Assembly (NCBI GenBank): GCA_009699315.1
Contig: WLOK01000003.1
Location: forward strand, 1-53,995
Length of the DNA stretch: 53,995 nt
Reading direction: 5' to 3'
Source: Actinomycetota bacterium
GTDB taxonomy: Bacteria > Actinomycetota > Actinomycetes > S36-B12
Positions 36,206-46,232 of the stretch are shown piece by piece; positions within the stretch are counted from its first letter, which is position 1, and each line of letters starts with the position of its first letter. Both the position numbers and the translations under genes were made by a program. The notes under the pieces were generated by a model. It searched no databases and had not been told where the DNA came from. It saw only the letters and a program-made list of their open reading frames with translations.

Positions 36206-37576
36206 ATGCAACGCCGCATTTTTGGGATTGAGACCGAGTATGGCGTCACGTGCACTTTTCGTGGCCAACGTCGTCTCAGCCCCGACGAGGTTGCCCGCTA
36301 CCTCTTCCGACGTGTGGTGTCGTGGGGTCGCAGCAGCAACGTGTTCCTCGGCAATGGTTCACGCCTTTACCTCGACGTAGGCAGTCACCCCGAATATGCG
36401 ACGGCCGAGTGTGATGACGTCGCCTCGCTCATTGCACATGACCGCGCGGGCGAACGTATTCTCGAAGGTCTCTTGCTGGATGCCGAGAGTCGGTTACATG
36501 AAGAGGGCATCGAAGGCGATATCTACCTTTTCAAGAACAACACCGACAGCGCAGGCAACTCCTATGGCTGCCACGAGAACTATCTCGTGGGTAGGCAGGG
36601 CGACTTCAGCAAACTTGCCGACACGCTGATCCCGTTTCTCATCTCGCGTCAGATCACGACCGGCGCAGGAAAGGTGCTGCAGACGCCCAGGGGAGCCGTG
36701 TATTGCGTGAGTCAGCGCGCGGACCATATCTGGGAAGGCGTGTCCTCGGCAACGACTCGTTCACGCCCCATCATCAATACGCGCGATGAACCCCATGCCG
36801 ACGCCGAGCTCTACCGTCGTCTTCACGTCATTGTGGGCGACTCCAATATGAGCGAAACCACCAACATGTTGAAGGTCGGATCAACTGACATCGTGTTGCG
36901 CATGTGCGAAGCAAATATCGTGATGCGGGATCTCACCCTTGCCAATCCCATTCGCGCTATCAGGGAGATTAGCCACGACATCACCGGTCAACAGACTGTG
37001 CTGCTGGCCAATGGGCGTGAACTTTCCGCGCTTCAGATGCAAAAGGAATACCTTGAGCGGGCGCTTGATTTTGCAGACCGCACGGATTTGCGCAGTGAAC
37101 CCGATTCCGTCCACGCTCGCGTGCTGGACCTGTGGGAGCGAACCCTCAACGCAATCGAGTCGGGCGACCTGAGCCCGGTCGAGCGCGAAATCGACTGGGT
37201 CATCAAGATGCGACTCCTAGACCGTTATCGCGAGCGGCACAATCTCGCTCTCGGCGACGCTCGGGTCGCGCAGATTGACATGGCGTACCACGATATTTCT
37301 CGGGATCGTGGGCTGTACTACCTGCTCGAACGCAAAGGCGCGGTCGTTCGCGTAGTCAATGACATGCGAATTTTGGAAGCCAAGTCGCTCGCTCCCCAGA
37401 CGACGCGGGCCCGACTGCGCGGGGAGTTCATCAAACGGGCACAGGAGAAGCACCGGGATTTCACGGTGGACTGGGTCCACCTCAAGCTCAATGACCAGGC
37501 CCAGCGAACGGTTCTTTGCAAGGACCCGTTCAAGGCCGTCGACGAACGTGTCGAAAGACTCATAGCCAGCATGTAG
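36206..37576 (+). CDS. pafA: Pup--protein ligase
   Basis: A 456-residue ligase that phosphorylates the Pup C-terminal Glu and links it to substrate lysines. The motif FGIETEYG gives Glu9, and the proposed catalytic Asp is Asp57 in [29 protein letters not shown] is shared with Dop but the Dop loop is absent, so the assignment is clear. It starts 7 nt after prcA, without an obvious Shine-Dalgarno, and is probably read from the same transcript. Confidence 0.95.
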   Translation: MQRRIFGIETEYGVTCTFRGQRRLSPDEVARYLFRRVVSWGRSSNVFLGNGSRLYLDVGSHPEYATAECDDVASLIAHDRAGERILEGLLLDAESRLHEEGIEGDIYLFKNNTDSAGNSYGCHENYLVGRQGDFSKLADTLIPFLISRQITTGAGKVLQTPRGAVYCVSQRADHIWEGVSSATTRSRPIINTRDEPHADAELYRRLHVIVGDSNMSETTNMLKVGSTDIVLRMCEANIVMRDLTLANPIRAIREISHDITGQQTVLLANGRELSALQMQKEYLERALDFADRTDLRSEPDSVHARVLDLWERTLNAIESGDLSPVEREIDWVIKMRLLDRYRERHNLALGDARVAQIDMAYHDISRDRGLYYLLERKGAVVRVVNDMRILEAKSLAPQTTRARLRGEFIKRAQEKHRDFTVDWVHLKLNDQAQRTVLCKDPFKAVDERVERLIASM

Positions 37577-37610
37577 CTGCTTCGGCCCGCACCTGCTCTA
37601 GGCTGTCGGC

Positions 37611-38237
37611 GTGCGCACACCTCTTCTGCTAGCTGTCCCAGTCGTCTTCGCCCTCAGCCTCGCTGCTTGTGGGAGTTCTTCATCGCCCGCAAGCTCGAGC
37701 GCCCCCACCTCGTCGTCGCCATCACCGACCAGCACCGTTGCAGCCAAGTGGATGACGACGGACTGCGCGGTAGGCGAGCCGGTACCCAGCGAAACGAGCG
37801 AGCTGTCGGAAACAGCGGGCGCCACAGGCATTCGAGTGAAGACAATCATCGACGCCTCCGTGGGAGGCGTCTTGCCCCCCGTGGTCGCCATCGAATCCGA
37901 CCTGGCTCCTGCCACAGATCTCATATCCATAGATTTGATCGTGGGTGCTGGTGACCCGGTCAAGCCGGGCGCGGCGGTGATGGTCAACTACTGCGGTCTT
38001 GGCCAGACAACCCGCACGATGTTCGATGCCTCGTGGATTCGCGGCGAGCCTCTGAGCTTTGGCCTCAATCAGGTAATTGCGGGCTGGACTGAAGGAATAC
38101 CAGGCATGAAGCCCGGTGGCCGTCGACTCTTGATTATCCCCGGTGCGCTCGCCTATGGTCCGAATCCGCCCACGAGCGCGATCCTGCCGAACGAGACTTT
38201 GATTTTTGTTGTTGACTTAATTTCTTCGGCCAAGTGA
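37611..38237 (+). CDS. FKBP-type peptidyl-prolyl isomerase, lipoprotein
   Basis: A 208-residue exported lipoprotein. A signal peptide ends in lipobox LAAC with Cys20, followed by a Ser/Pro-rich linker (21-45). The FKBP domain is at about 110-207, with FDASWIRGEP, VIAGWTEGIPGMKPGGRR and IPGALAYG. Residues 50-105 may be a worn FKBP domain. It should help fold exported proteins. TAGGCT at 37599-37604 is 6 nt before the GTG, giving a leaderless signature. A cytoplasmic FKBP follows. Confidence 0.88.
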   Translation: MRTPLLLAVPVVFALSLAACGSSSSPASSSAPTSSSPSPTSTVAAKWMTTDCAVGEPVPSETSELSETAGATGIRVKTIIDASVGGVLPPVVAIESDLAPATDLISIDLIVGAGDPVKPGAAVMVNYCGLGQTTRTMFDASWIRGEPLSFGLNQVIAGWTEGIPGMKPGGRRLLIIPGALAYGPNPPTSAILPNETLIFVVDLISSAK

Positions 38238-38244
38238 GGTGAAC

Positions 38245-38601
38245 ATGGATAAGCCAGAGATTGAATTCATTGAAGGACCGGCTCCCACGGAGTTGCAGAT
38301 GATCGATCTTGTCATCGGAGACGGGCCGGAGTGCCCCGTAGGCGCCACGGTCGATGTGCACTATCTCGGCGTGGACTTTGCGACGGGGGAGGAGTTCGAC
38401 TCCTCGTGGAGTCGAGGCGAGTCCATCAACTTCCCGCTACCGCGTCTCATCGCGGGTTGGCAAGAAGGCATCCCCGGCATGAAGGTCGGGGGCCGTCGCC
38501 AGTTGGTCTGCCCGCCTGAATTGGCGTACGGCACCTCTGGTGGCCATCGTCTCTCCGGCTGCACACTCGTATTCGTGATTGACCTCCTCGGCGTCAGTTA
38601 G
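38245..38601 (+). CDS. FKBP-type peptidyl-prolyl isomerase, cytoplasmic
   Basis: A compact 118-residue FKBP domain with no signal peptide. Key segments are VHYLGVDFATGEEFDSSW, LIAGWQEGIPGMKVGGRRQL and PPELAYG, which hold the aromatic substrate pocket. The ATG at 38245 has GAGG about 5 nt upstream; a GTG at 38239 is less likely. It is a paralogue of the gene before it, and this pair sits between pafA and the WYL regulators. Confidence 0.88.
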   Translation: MDKPEIEFIEGPAPTELQMIDLVIGDGPECPVGATVDVHYLGVDFATGEEFDSSWSRGESINFPLPRLIAGWQEGIPGMKVGGRRQLVCPPELAYGTSGGHRLSGCTLVFVIDLLGVS

Positions 38602-38609
38602 GCATCCGC

Positions 38610-39554
38610 GTGGCTGTCGATCGCACGGAGCGGCTACTCAATCTGGTGTTCTGCCTGATGGCCTCTCGCCGTGCGGTTCCTCGGTCGTTTATCCGCGCAA
38701 ACGTCACTGGTTATGGCGGCAGCGCCTCAGATGACGCCTTTGAGCGCATGTTCGAACGCGATAAAGACGAGTTGCGGGCGATGGGTATTCCGATCGAGAC
38801 AGTCATGTCCGGCGCTGAGGTCGAGGGCTACCGCATCACGCACGAGGACTATGCACTTGACGATCTTCGTTTCTCGCCGTCTGAGTTGAGTGTTTTGGCC
38901 GTAGCCGCACAGGTGTGGGAAACAGCCGCTCGACAACCAGCGGCCGCGACTGCGCTGCGCAAAATTGAAGCTCTCGACGGCAATGAGGGCGCAGGCAGTC
39001 TGCTGATCGGAGTCACGGGCGCCTCCGCAACATCCATGCCGGCCATCGTTCCGTTGTTGCGTGCCATTCGCCGCCGACAACGCGTGCGTTTCGACTACCG
39101 CAAACCCGATGCATCTGCGGCGGAGGCCCGCAAAGTGGAACCGTGGGCCTTGGTGGCCTGGCGTGGTGCGTGGTATCTCGTCGGTCTCGATGTGGATCGC
39201 ACATCACAAAGAGTCTTCCGCCTCTCGCGTATTGACGGCACAGTCACGGCATTTGGTGCAGATGACTCGTTCAGCATTCCGCGGGATACCGACCCGCGTT
39301 CGGCAGTAGGCGACTGGATCGGCGACTCACCCAATCGCACTGTCCAAGTTCAGGTGAGTCCAGGTGCTGGAGCATCCTTGCGATTGCGTGGATCCCTTGC
39401 TGGCGATGTTGTGTCAGTGACCTGCGCAGACGGACTTGACGTGGTGCCCGAGATTCTCTCTGCAGGTCCCGACGCGGTAGTGCTCGAACCTCGCGATGTG
39501 CGCGAGGTCGTCGTGCAACGCTTGCAGAACCTAATTGCGGAGCACACGCGATGA
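38610..39554 (+). CDS. pafB: PafB, WYL-domain transcriptional regulator
   Basis: A 314-residue DNA-binding protein with an N-terminal winged-helix (LLNLVFCLMASRRAVPRSFI) and a WYL domain (FDYRKPDASAAEARKVEPWALVAW, GAWYLVGLD). With PafC it forms the mycobacterial DNA-damage activator PafBC. Position downstream of pafA and overlap with the next WYL gene (ATGA) support the name. GTG start at 38610 lies 8 nt after the FKBP stop. Confidence 0.9.
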   Translation: MAVDRTERLLNLVFCLMASRRAVPRSFIRANVTGYGGSASDDAFERMFERDKDELRAMGIPIETVMSGAEVEGYRITHEDYALDDLRFSPSELSVLAVAAQVWETAARQPAAATALRKIEALDGNEGAGSLLIGVTGASATSMPAIVPLLRAIRRRQRVRFDYRKPDASAAEARKVEPWALVAWRGAWYLVGLDVDRTSQRVFRLSRIDGTVTAFGADDSFSIPRDTDPRSAVGDWIGDSPNRTVQVQVSPGAGASLRLRGSLAGDVVSVTCADGLDVVPEILSAGPDAVVLEPRDVREVVVQRLQNLIAEHTR

Positions 39555-40507
39555 CGCGCCCAGTGGCCGCACCCGAACGGCTGTCGCGCCTGCTGGCGCT
39601 GGTGCCCTGGCTCTCGGCACACGACGGCGTAACTGTGTCTGAGGCGGCCAGCCACTTTGGGGTCACGACCGAGGAATTGGTCGATGACCTCAATCTCTTG
39701 ATTTGCAGTGGCTTGCCCGGCTATGGCCCAGAACACCTCGTCGACATTCAGTTCTGGGACGAAGACGAGGAGATTCACGTACTCGATCCGCAAACCTTGA
39801 CCGCGCCCATGCGGCTCACGCCTGATGAAGTCACCGCGCTGCTTGTGGGGCTGCGGGTTCTCGCGCAGGTGCCTGGTGACCACGACCGTGACGCGCTGGT
39901 CACTGCCACCGCGAAACTCGAAAGAGCGGGTGGCGGGGCACTTGCCGCGGACTTGGTGGATATGCGCATCGCCAGCAGTGATCAAGCAGCTGCCGTTCTC
40001 GACGAGGCTATTGCTCAAGGTCTGAGCGTCCACATGACCTACGCGGGCATCACTCGCGAAGATGTCACCGAGCGCACCATCACGCCCATGCGGGTGCTGG
40101 TGGGTCAGGGCTATACCTACGTCGAAGCATGGTGTGACTTGGCGGAGGCCGTACGCACCTTCCGGCTCGACCGGATTCTCACCTGTTCGCTCGGCAGTCC
40201 ATCGGTCCCGCCCTCGGTGGAGACGCTCCACGACGAGCCCTCGGCCCAGACGAAGGTCGAGTTGGCCCTGCAGCCATCGGCTTCGTGGTTGGTCGAAGCT
40301 CACGGCGCGAGGTTGCTGGGTGAATCCGATGGAGTGCGCTCGGTCGAACTTATGGTCTCCGATCTGGAGTGGGCAGCCCGACTCGTCCTTAGCCTCGGGG
40401 GACAGGCGCGGGCTGTCTCCCCGGCCACCCTCGTGGATCGCGTTCTTGCGCTCGCGCGGGAGTCCCTGTCGGGCTACGGCGCATCCGCCACCGCTTGGGC
40501 CCCCTGA
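39551..40507 (+). CDS. pafC: PafC, WYL-domain transcriptional regulator
   Basis: A 318-residue partner of PafB. The N-terminal winged-helix is LLALVPWLSAHDGVTVSEAASHFGVT and the WYL region is ITPMRVLVGQGYTYVEAWCD, where TYV stands in for the usual WYL. A WCX dimerisation-type C-terminus follows. The ATGA overlap with pafB implies equal production of the two chains, fitting a heterodimer. The next gene is tatA, as in Mycobacterium. Confidence 0.9.
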   Translation: MTRPVAAPERLSRLLALVPWLSAHDGVTVSEAASHFGVTTEELVDDLNLLICSGLPGYGPEHLVDIQFWDEDEEIHVLDPQTLTAPMRLTPDEVTALLVGLRVLAQVPGDHDRDALVTATAKLERAGGGALAADLVDMRIASSDQAAAVLDEAIAQGLSVHMTYAGITREDVTERTITPMRVLVGQGYTYVEAWCDLAEAVRTFRLDRILTCSLGSPSVPPSVETLHDEPSAQTKVELALQPSASWLVEAHGARLLGESDGVRSVELMVSDLEWAARLVLSLGGQARAVSPATLVDRVLALARESLSGYGASATAWAP

Positions 40508-40512
40508 GGGCG

Positions 40513-40541
40513 TAGGCTGACCCCACAACTCTTCGAGGAGG
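40513..40541 (+). promoter_or_regulatory. tatA promoter -10 and Shine-Dalgarno
   Basis: TAGGCT at 40513-40518 is followed by a short leader with GAGGAGG at 40535-40541, 6 nt before the tatA ATG. This suggests a separate tatA start for the tat-DAGK genes downstream of pafC. Confidence 0.5.
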
Positions 40542-40547
40542 TAGGCA

Positions 40548-40823
40548 ATGCCAAAGCTCGGTGGCTGGGAATGGGTGATCCTGATCGCTCTCGTCCTGCT
40601 TCTGTTTGGCGCCAAGCGCCTTCCCGACGCAGCACGTGGACTAGGTCGCTCGCTACGTATCTTCAAGTCAGAGACCAAAGGCCTCATCGACGACGCGAAG
40701 TCTGAAGCAGCCGAACCAACGACACCTGCAGCGCCCCCTGCTGCTGTCGAGGCCCCCGCTCCTGTCGCAACCGAGGCAGCAGCGCCTCAAGCGGCAGCAG
40801 CACCGGAGCGCACTGAGTCCTGA
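40548..40823 (+). CDS. tatA: twin-arginine translocase subunit TatA
   Basis: A 91-residue protein with one short N-terminal membrane helix ([15 protein letters not shown]), the [21 protein letters not shown] amphipathic helix, and a disordered Ala/Pro-rich cytoplasmic tail. It forms the pore through which folded proteins with twin-arginine signals cross. A strong GAGGAGG site supports the ATG. tatC follows 2 nt later. Confidence 0.95.
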   Translation: MPKLGGWEWVILIALVLLLFGAKRLPDAARGLGRSLRIFKSETKGLIDDAKSEAAEPTTPAAPPAAVEAPAPVATEAAAPQAAAAPERTES

Positions 40824-40825
40824 GC

Positions 40826-41695
40826 GTGGTCGCGACACCGGAGGCCCCCGCCCCAGACTCGGGGAGTAGGAAACGCAAGAAGCGGTCCGCGGCGGATGGC
40901 ATGCCGCTGACTGCCCATCTTCGCGAGCTGCGCAACCGTCTGTTCAAGAGCGGCATCGCACTTGCCGCGGGCATGGTCGTCGGATGGATCTACTACACAC
41001 CGATCTTCACGTGGCTGTCTCAGCCTTTCACCACCGTCATCGAGCAAGCACGCGCTGACGGCCGGCAGGTCATTCTCGCGCTTACAGGTGTTGCAGATCC
41101 GTTTGTGTTGCAGGTGCAAGTTGCGGCCGTCGCCGGGCTCCTGATTTCTTCACCGGTGTGGCTCTACCAGTTGTGGCGATTTATCACTCCGGGCTTGCAC
41201 CGCCACGAGCGTCGCTGGGCGATAGGGTTTGTGTCGGTCGCGGTGCCGCTTTTTGCCGCCGGCGTAGCGCTGGCCTATTACGTATTGCCCTTTGGCCTGC
41301 AGATTCTCTTCGGGTTCACGCCGGAGAATGTGGAAAACATTGTGTCGGTCGACAAGTACCTTGCGTTCTTTATTCGCATGGTGCTGATCTTCGGTATCGG
41401 CTTCTTGCTCCCGTTGGTGCTTGTGCTGCTGAACTTCACTGGCATCCTCACTGGCAAGCGTCTGCTGTCGTGGTGGCGTTGGATCATTTTCAGCGTGTTC
41501 ATCTTTGGTGCCGTGGCCACTCCTACTGGTGATCCGATCAACATGATGCTGCTGGCGGGCCCCATGCTCATCCTGGTCGGCATTGCCATCATCATTTGCC
41601 TCCTGAACGATCGTCGTCGCGCGCGCAAACGAGGGCCGGATTCCGACTACGACCAATGGGGCGATGACGAGACTTCGCCTCTCGAACCTGCATGA
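40826..41695 (+). CDS. tatC: twin-arginine translocase subunit TatC
   Basis: A 289-residue membrane protein with six predicted helices, and the substrate receptor of the Tat system. Family marks are the cytoplasmic LTAHLRELRNRL near the start, SSPVWLYQLWRFITPGLHRHERR in the first loop, and FGIGFLLPLVLVLL. The GTG start comes directly after tatA. It ends in ATGA with the lipid-kinase gene. No tatB is present here, which is usual since tatB is often unlinked. Confidence 0.95.
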   Translation: MVATPEAPAPDSGSRKRKKRSAADGMPLTAHLRELRNRLFKSGIALAAGMVVGWIYYTPIFTWLSQPFTTVIEQARADGRQVILALTGVADPFVLQVQVAAVAGLLISSPVWLYQLWRFITPGLHRHERRWAIGFVSVAVPLFAAGVALAYYVLPFGLQILFGFTPENVENIVSVDKYLAFFIRMVLIFGIGFLLPLVLVLLNFTGILTGKRLLSWWRWIIFSVFIFGAVATPTGDPINMMLLAGPMLILVGIAIIICLLNDRRRARKRGPDSDYDQWGDDETSPLEPA

Positions 41696-42582
41696 CCTCC
41701 GCCGCCCTGATCGTCAATCCACGAGCGGGGAAAGGCCGGGCTGCCGATCAGGCGGCCGTGTGTGCGCGTGTACTTAGTGATCGCGGGTGGCACACGCGGG
41801 TGACCCTGTGTCATTCCGTGAGTGAAACCATTGAGTCTGCTCGTGCGGCCGCTGAGTTCGCTGACGTAGTGATCGCCTGTGGCGGCGATGGCACTGTGAA
41901 TACGGTCCTTCAGGGCGTAGTAGGCACATCGTCGGCCTTGGGGGTGCTTCCGTGCGGCACCGGCAACGACATCGCGAGCACCTTGGGCATGCCAAAGGGC
42001 AACGCTGAACTCATCGCGGCGACCTTAGCTTCCTCACCCATAGTCGCTGTCGATGTTGCGAGGGTGACCACCGCAGACGGCACGTCCCGTTGGTTCCTGG
42101 GTGTGCTCTCCAGCGGTTTCGATTCCAATGTGAACGAGAGAGCCAATTCCATCCGCTGGCCCCGGGGCACGGCGCGGTACATCACGGCAATGCTTGCCGA
42201 ACTTCGTACGTTCACCGCCCGGCCGTACTCGATCATCATTGACGGCGACGTCCACGAGGGGCCAGGGATCTTGGTGTCCGTGGGCAATGGTCCTCGATAC
42301 GGCGGTGGGATGCGGATCTGTCCTTCGGCGGATATTCGAGATGGACAACTCGATCTCACCTGGTTAGGCGACGTCAGCAAGGCAACGTTGCTCAAGGTCT
42401 TCCCGCGGGTCTACGCCGGCACCCACGTGACCCATTCGCGCGTGTCGACGCTTCGCGGCAAGCAGATCCAGATGGCTGCGCCGGGCCAGATCGCCTATGC
42501 AGATGGGGAAAGAGTTGGTCCGTTACCGATATCCATCGAGGTTCATCCTGCGGCGCTCAAGGTCACGGCCGCACTGGCATAG
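41692..42582 (+). CDS. dagK: diacylglycerol kinase family lipid kinase
   Basis: A 296-residue soluble lipid kinase. The nucleotide-binding motif is CGGDGTVN (about 63-70), preceded by VNPRAGKG (8-15) and followed by PCGTGNDIA. It probably makes phosphatidic acid from diacylglycerol, with sphingosine-type or other lipids as alternatives. The ATGA overlap couples it to tatC. Confidence 0.88.
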   Translation: MTSAALIVNPRAGKGRAADQAAVCARVLSDRGWHTRVTLCHSVSETIESARAAAEFADVVIACGGDGTVNTVLQGVVGTSSALGVLPCGTGNDIASTLGMPKGNAELIAATLASSPIVAVDVARVTTADGTSRWFLGVLSSGFDSNVNERANSIRWPRGTARYITAMLAELRTFTARPYSIIIDGDVHEGPGILVSVGNGPRYGGGMRICPSADIRDGQLDLTWLGDVSKATLLKVFPRVYAGTHVTHSRVSTLRGKQIQMAAPGQIAYADGERVGPLPISIEVHPAALKVTAALA

Positions 42583-42591
42583 CCTTACGGG

Positions 42592-45291
42592 GTGCCCACC
42601 CCCGCAGAGCGCTTCGCAGCAGCCAAGGCCCGCCAGCGCTTCCAAGGGCCGGTCCAGCGCTTCGCTGAGACCTACGACTTCCCCCTTGACGACTTCCAAC
42701 TACGTGCCTGCGCCTCGATCGCGGAGGGCCGCGGTGTCCTCGTCGCGGCTCCGACTGGCTCGGGCAAGACGGTCGTGGGGGAGTTCGCGGCACAAGAAGC
42801 CTTGGATGCTGGGCTGAAGTGTTTTTACACCACCCCCATCAAGGCGTTGTCTAACCAGAAGTTTCACGACCTCGTCGAACGTCACGGGGCAAAGAACGTC
42901 GGACTGCTCACCGGTGACACCGCAATCAACAGCGAAGCCCCGATCGTGGTCATGACGACTGAGGTGCTGCGCAACATGCTCTACACCGATTCACCCACCC
43001 TGCACACCCTTGGCTATGTCGTCATGGATGAGGTTCACTATCTCGCCGATCGCTCACGTGGTGCCGTGTGGGAAGAGGTCATCATTCACCTGCCACAACG
43101 CATCACGGTGATTGCGCTGTCCGCCACGGTCAGCAACGCCGAGGAGTTCGGCGAGTGGCTCGAAACAGTACGCGGGGCGACCGATGTGCTGGTCGAGGAG
43201 CATCGTCCGGTGCCGCTGTGGCAACACGTGTTGGTGCGCACACATCTGCTCGATCTCTTCATCGACGACGATCAGCAGCAGGTCAATCCCGAACTTGTGC
43301 GTATCTCGTCGAGTGAGGGGCGCCGCCAGCCAGACACTCGACCCCAGCGAGGCGGCAAGCGCCCACGTGATGACCGCACGCCCATGCGCAGCGAGGTGAT
43401 CCAGCGTCTTGCTCGGGCAGATCTGCTGCCCGCCATCACGTTTATCTTTAGCCGGGCCGGTTGTGAAGCCGCCGTGCGCCAATGCACCACCATGGGACTG
43501 CGCCTGACAACGCCGGGGGAGCGTGATCAGATTCGGGCATACGTGGAGAACGCGGTGTCGGATCTGCCCGGTGAGGATCTTGCAGTTCTCGGCTACGGCG
43601 AATGGATCGATGCGCTTGAACGCGGGTTCGCCGCTCATCACGCGGGTTTGCTCCCACGGTTCAAGGAGGTTGTCGAAGCGCTCTTCCAGCAAGGGCTGGT
43701 GCGTGCAGTCTTCGCGACCGAAACTCTCGCCTTGGGCATCAACATGCCCGCACGTTCTGTCGTGCTCGAGCGCCTCGTCAAATGGAACGGCGACGCACAC
43801 GTCGACATAACGCCGGGGGAATACACGCAGTTGACCGGGCGCGCTGGGCGACGTGGGATCGACGTTGAGGGCCATGGCGTGATCGTGTGGCACAACGAAC
43901 TTGATCCGCGGGCGCTAGCGGGGCTGGCATCGGCGCGTACCTATCCGCTGCGCTCATCCTTTCGACCCTCCTACAACATGGCGGTCAATCTGGTCGGCCA
44001 GATGGGGCGCGAGCAAGCGCGCGAGGTATTGGAGACCTCATTCGCCCAGTTTCAAGCCGATCGAGCCGTCGTCTCATTGGCAGCACAAGCTCGTCGTGAC
44101 GAAGAGGCGCTCACTGAATACCGACGTTCCATGCAATGTCATCTTGGCGATTTCGAGGAATACGCCGGCATCCGGCAACGCATCAACCAACGCGAACGCG
44201 ACGCAGTACGTGAGGGCGTGAGTAAACGACGTGCCGACACGGTCGATGCGCTCGAGAAGCTCAGCGAAGGCGACGTGGTGTTCGTGTCTACGGGCCGGCG
44301 TTCGGGTGCGGCTGTCGTGATCGATCCGGGTCTATCGCCGCATGATGATCCGCGGCCCACGGTGATGCTTCTCGATAAGCAGGTGCGCCGGCTTTCCATT
44401 GTCGACTTTCCACAGGCGCCCGCGGTCGTTGCTCAGGTGCGCCTCCCGAAGGGTTTCGCACCTCGATCGGCACACGGCCGCAAGGAGTTGGTGCTTCGAC
44501 TGAAGGAAGCGGTGCGCGGCATCACCCCGCCAAGTCGGCCACGCGCCGGGGGAGTGGATGAGGAGATCACCCGTCTGCGGGCGCAGATGCGATCACACCC
44601 TTGTCATGGCTGTTCTGACCGCGAAACGCACGCTCGCTGGGCGGAGAAGGCATGGCGCATGCAGTCTGAACTCGGATCTCTTCATTCACGCATCGATAGC
44701 CGCACCAACACCATTGCACGCCAGTTCGACCGCGTATGCGAAATCTTGACCGAGCTCGACTATCTGCGCGAGGTCGACGGCACAATGGTTGCCACTAAAG
44801 CCGGCGACACTCTCAAGCGCATCTACTCCGAGACGGATCTACTTACTGCAGAATGTCTGCGTAAAGGAATTTGGTCCGGGCTCGATGCACCTGCGCTTGC
44901 GGCCGCGGTCTCGATTCTCGTCTACGAGTCTCGTCAGCGTGAAGATATGCCGGTGCGCATCCCCGGCGGTGTCGTGCGCGATGCCATCGACGAAACCCAT
45001 CGCATTTGGGCTGAGTTAGAGGCAATCGAGAAGGCACATCGTGTGGCGTTCCTGCGCGAGCCAGATCCTGGTTTCGCAATGGTCATCCAGCGTTGGACTA
45101 AGGGTGCGACACTTAGCGCGGTGTTGAGTGGCTCAGACATGCCACCTGGTGACTTCGTGCGCTGGGCCAAGCAGGTTGTAGACGCCTTGGGCCAAATCGC
45201 CAGCGCGTCACCAGACCCCGACCTCTCGGCTGTCGCATCTTCCGCGATCGCATCGATTCAACGCGGAGTTGTCTCCTACGCGACTGCTTAG
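42592..45291 (+). CDS. helY: Ski2/Mtr4-like DExH RNA helicase (HelY)
   Basis: An 899-residue superfamily-2 helicase. Motif I is APTGSGKT (about 53-60), motif II is DEVH (about 146-149), motif III is SATVSN and motif VI is QLTGRAGRRG. The long C-terminal part has the helical DSHCT-like domain of Mtr4 relatives. It is the standard neighbour of tatA-tatC in Mycobacterium. TAGCCT at 42580-42585 is 6 nt before the GTG, so the gene probably has its own leaderless promoter. An RNA-remodelling role is inferred. Confidence 0.92.
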   Translation: MPTPAERFAAAKARQRFQGPVQRFAETYDFPLDDFQLRACASIAEGRGVLVAAPTGSGKTVVGEFAAQEALDAGLKCFYTTPIKALSNQKFHDLVERHGAKNVGLLTGDTAINSEAPIVVMTTEVLRNMLYTDSPTLHTLGYVVMDEVHYLADRSRGAVWEEVIIHLPQRITVIALSATVSNAEEFGEWLETVRGATDVLVEEHRPVPLWQHVLVRTHLLDLFIDDDQQQVNPELVRISSSEGRRQPDTRPQRGGKRPRDDRTPMRSEVIQRLARADLLPAITFIFSRAGCEAAVRQCTTMGLRLTTPGERDQIRAYVENAVSDLPGEDLAVLGYGEWIDALERGFAAHHAGLLPRFKEVVEALFQQGLVRAVFATETLALGINMPARSVVLERLVKWNGDAHVDITPGEYTQLTGRAGRRGIDVEGHGVIVWHNELDPRALAGLASARTYPLRSSFRPSYNMAVNLVGQMGREQAREVLETSFAQFQADRAVVSLAAQARRDEEALTEYRRSMQCHLGDFEEYAGIRQRINQRERDAVREGVSKRRADTVDALEKLSEGDVVFVSTGRRSGAAVVIDPGLSPHDDPRPTVMLLDKQVRRLSIVDFPQAPAVVAQVRLPKGFAPRSAHGRKELVLRLKEAVRGITPPSRPRAGGVDEEITRLRAQMRSHPCHGCSDRETHARWAEKAWRMQSELGSLHSRIDSRTNTIARQFDRVCEILTELDYLREVDGTMVATKAGDTLKRIYSETDLLTAECLRKGIWSGLDAPALAAAVSILVYESRQREDMPVRIPGGVVRDAIDETHRIWAELEAIEKAHRVAFLREPDPGFAMVIQRWTKGATLSAVLSGSDMPPGDFVRWAKQVVDALGQIASASPDPDLSAVASSAIASIQRGVVSYATA

Positions 45292-45295
45292 TCGG

Positions 45296-46195
45296 CTACT
45301 TGGCGAGTGCGGCTTGAAGTCTTTTCACCGATGCGGCTAAGCCCCATCGCTCGGTGAGTGTGCTGAGCCCTTCAGCATCTGGTGAAGTCGAGGATCGGCG
45401 CACGTCTACCTCCACCGCTAGATCGCGCACGACGGTCACCACGCGAACAGCGCGCTCGATGTAGTCAGCCGAGTCAATGATCGAACCGCGGATCTTCGGT
45501 GTGATCTTGGATGCGGGGTCTGCCGCAGCTTGCTGGATTCCGGGGAGGTCACCGTGTTCGGCGAGCAACTTGGCTGCCGTCTTTTCACCCACTCCGGGCA
45601 CGCCGGGGAGTCCGTCGGATGGGTCACCCTTCATCACTGCGTAGTCCACATACTGATCGGCTCGGACACGGAAGCGGGCGAAGACTGCCGCTGGGTCGTA
45701 GGGGTCGATTTTGCCCGGAGCGCCGGTGTAGAGCAGGGTCACGCGATCGTTGACGAGCTGCATGAGGTCGCGGTCGCCGGATACGACTGCCACAGGGCCG
45801 TCGTACTGGGTGGCCAGCGAGCCGATCACGTCATCTGCTTCGAAGCCCTCAACGCCCGCCACGGCGACTCCCAGAGCCCGCAGGACGGCCTCGAGCACCG
45901 GGACCTGTGGAGACAGGGTGTCTGGGGTTTCTTCGCCTGAGCCGTCGCCCTCCTGCGCTAGGCGATGGGTCTTGTAGGAGGGCATCAGTTCCACGCGCCA
46001 CTGCGGGCGCCAATCGAGGTCCCAGCAGCAGGCGATGGCGTCGGGGGAGCGGTCGTCGATCAACCGAGCGAGGGTGTCGAGAAATCCCCGAACCGCGTTG
46101 ACCGGCTCACCTTGAGGAGACGTCATGGACTCAGGGAGGGCATAAAAGGCGCGGTAGTACAGCGACGCGCTGTCGAGAACTAGGAGACCGGGCAC
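45296..46195 (-). CDS. 5'-3' exonuclease (FEN/PolI-N domain)
   Basis: A protein of about 299 residues with only the 5'-nuclease domain found at the N-terminus of DNA polymerase I. Acid metal ligands are in LLVLDSASLYYRAF, VEGFEADDVIGSLA and VVSGDRDLMQL. The helix-hairpin-helix KGDPSDGLPGVPGVGEKTAAKLL binds DNA. It should remove RNA primers or flaps. The start is GTG 46195, with AGGA 7 to 8 nt upstream, or ATG 46213. The stop is 4 bp from the helicase stop. Confidence 0.88.
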   Translation of the reverse strand: MPGLLVLDSASLYYRAFYALPESMTSPQGEPVNAVRGFLDTLARLIDDRSPDAIACCWDLDWRPQWRVELMPSYKTHRLAQEGDGSGEETPDTLSPQVPVLEAVLRALGVAVAGVEGFEADDVIGSLATQYDGPVAVVSGDRDLMQLVNDRVTLLYTGAPGKIDPYDPAAVFARFRVRADQYVDYAVMKGDPSDGLPGVPGVGEKTAAKLLAEHGDLPGIQQAAADPASKITPKIRGSIIDSADYIERAVRVVTVVRDLAVEVDVRRSSTSPDAEGLSTLTERWGLAASVKRLQAALAK

Positions 46196-46232
46196 CGCGA
46201 CATCCTGCCGCATCCGGCGATACCGTGGCGGC

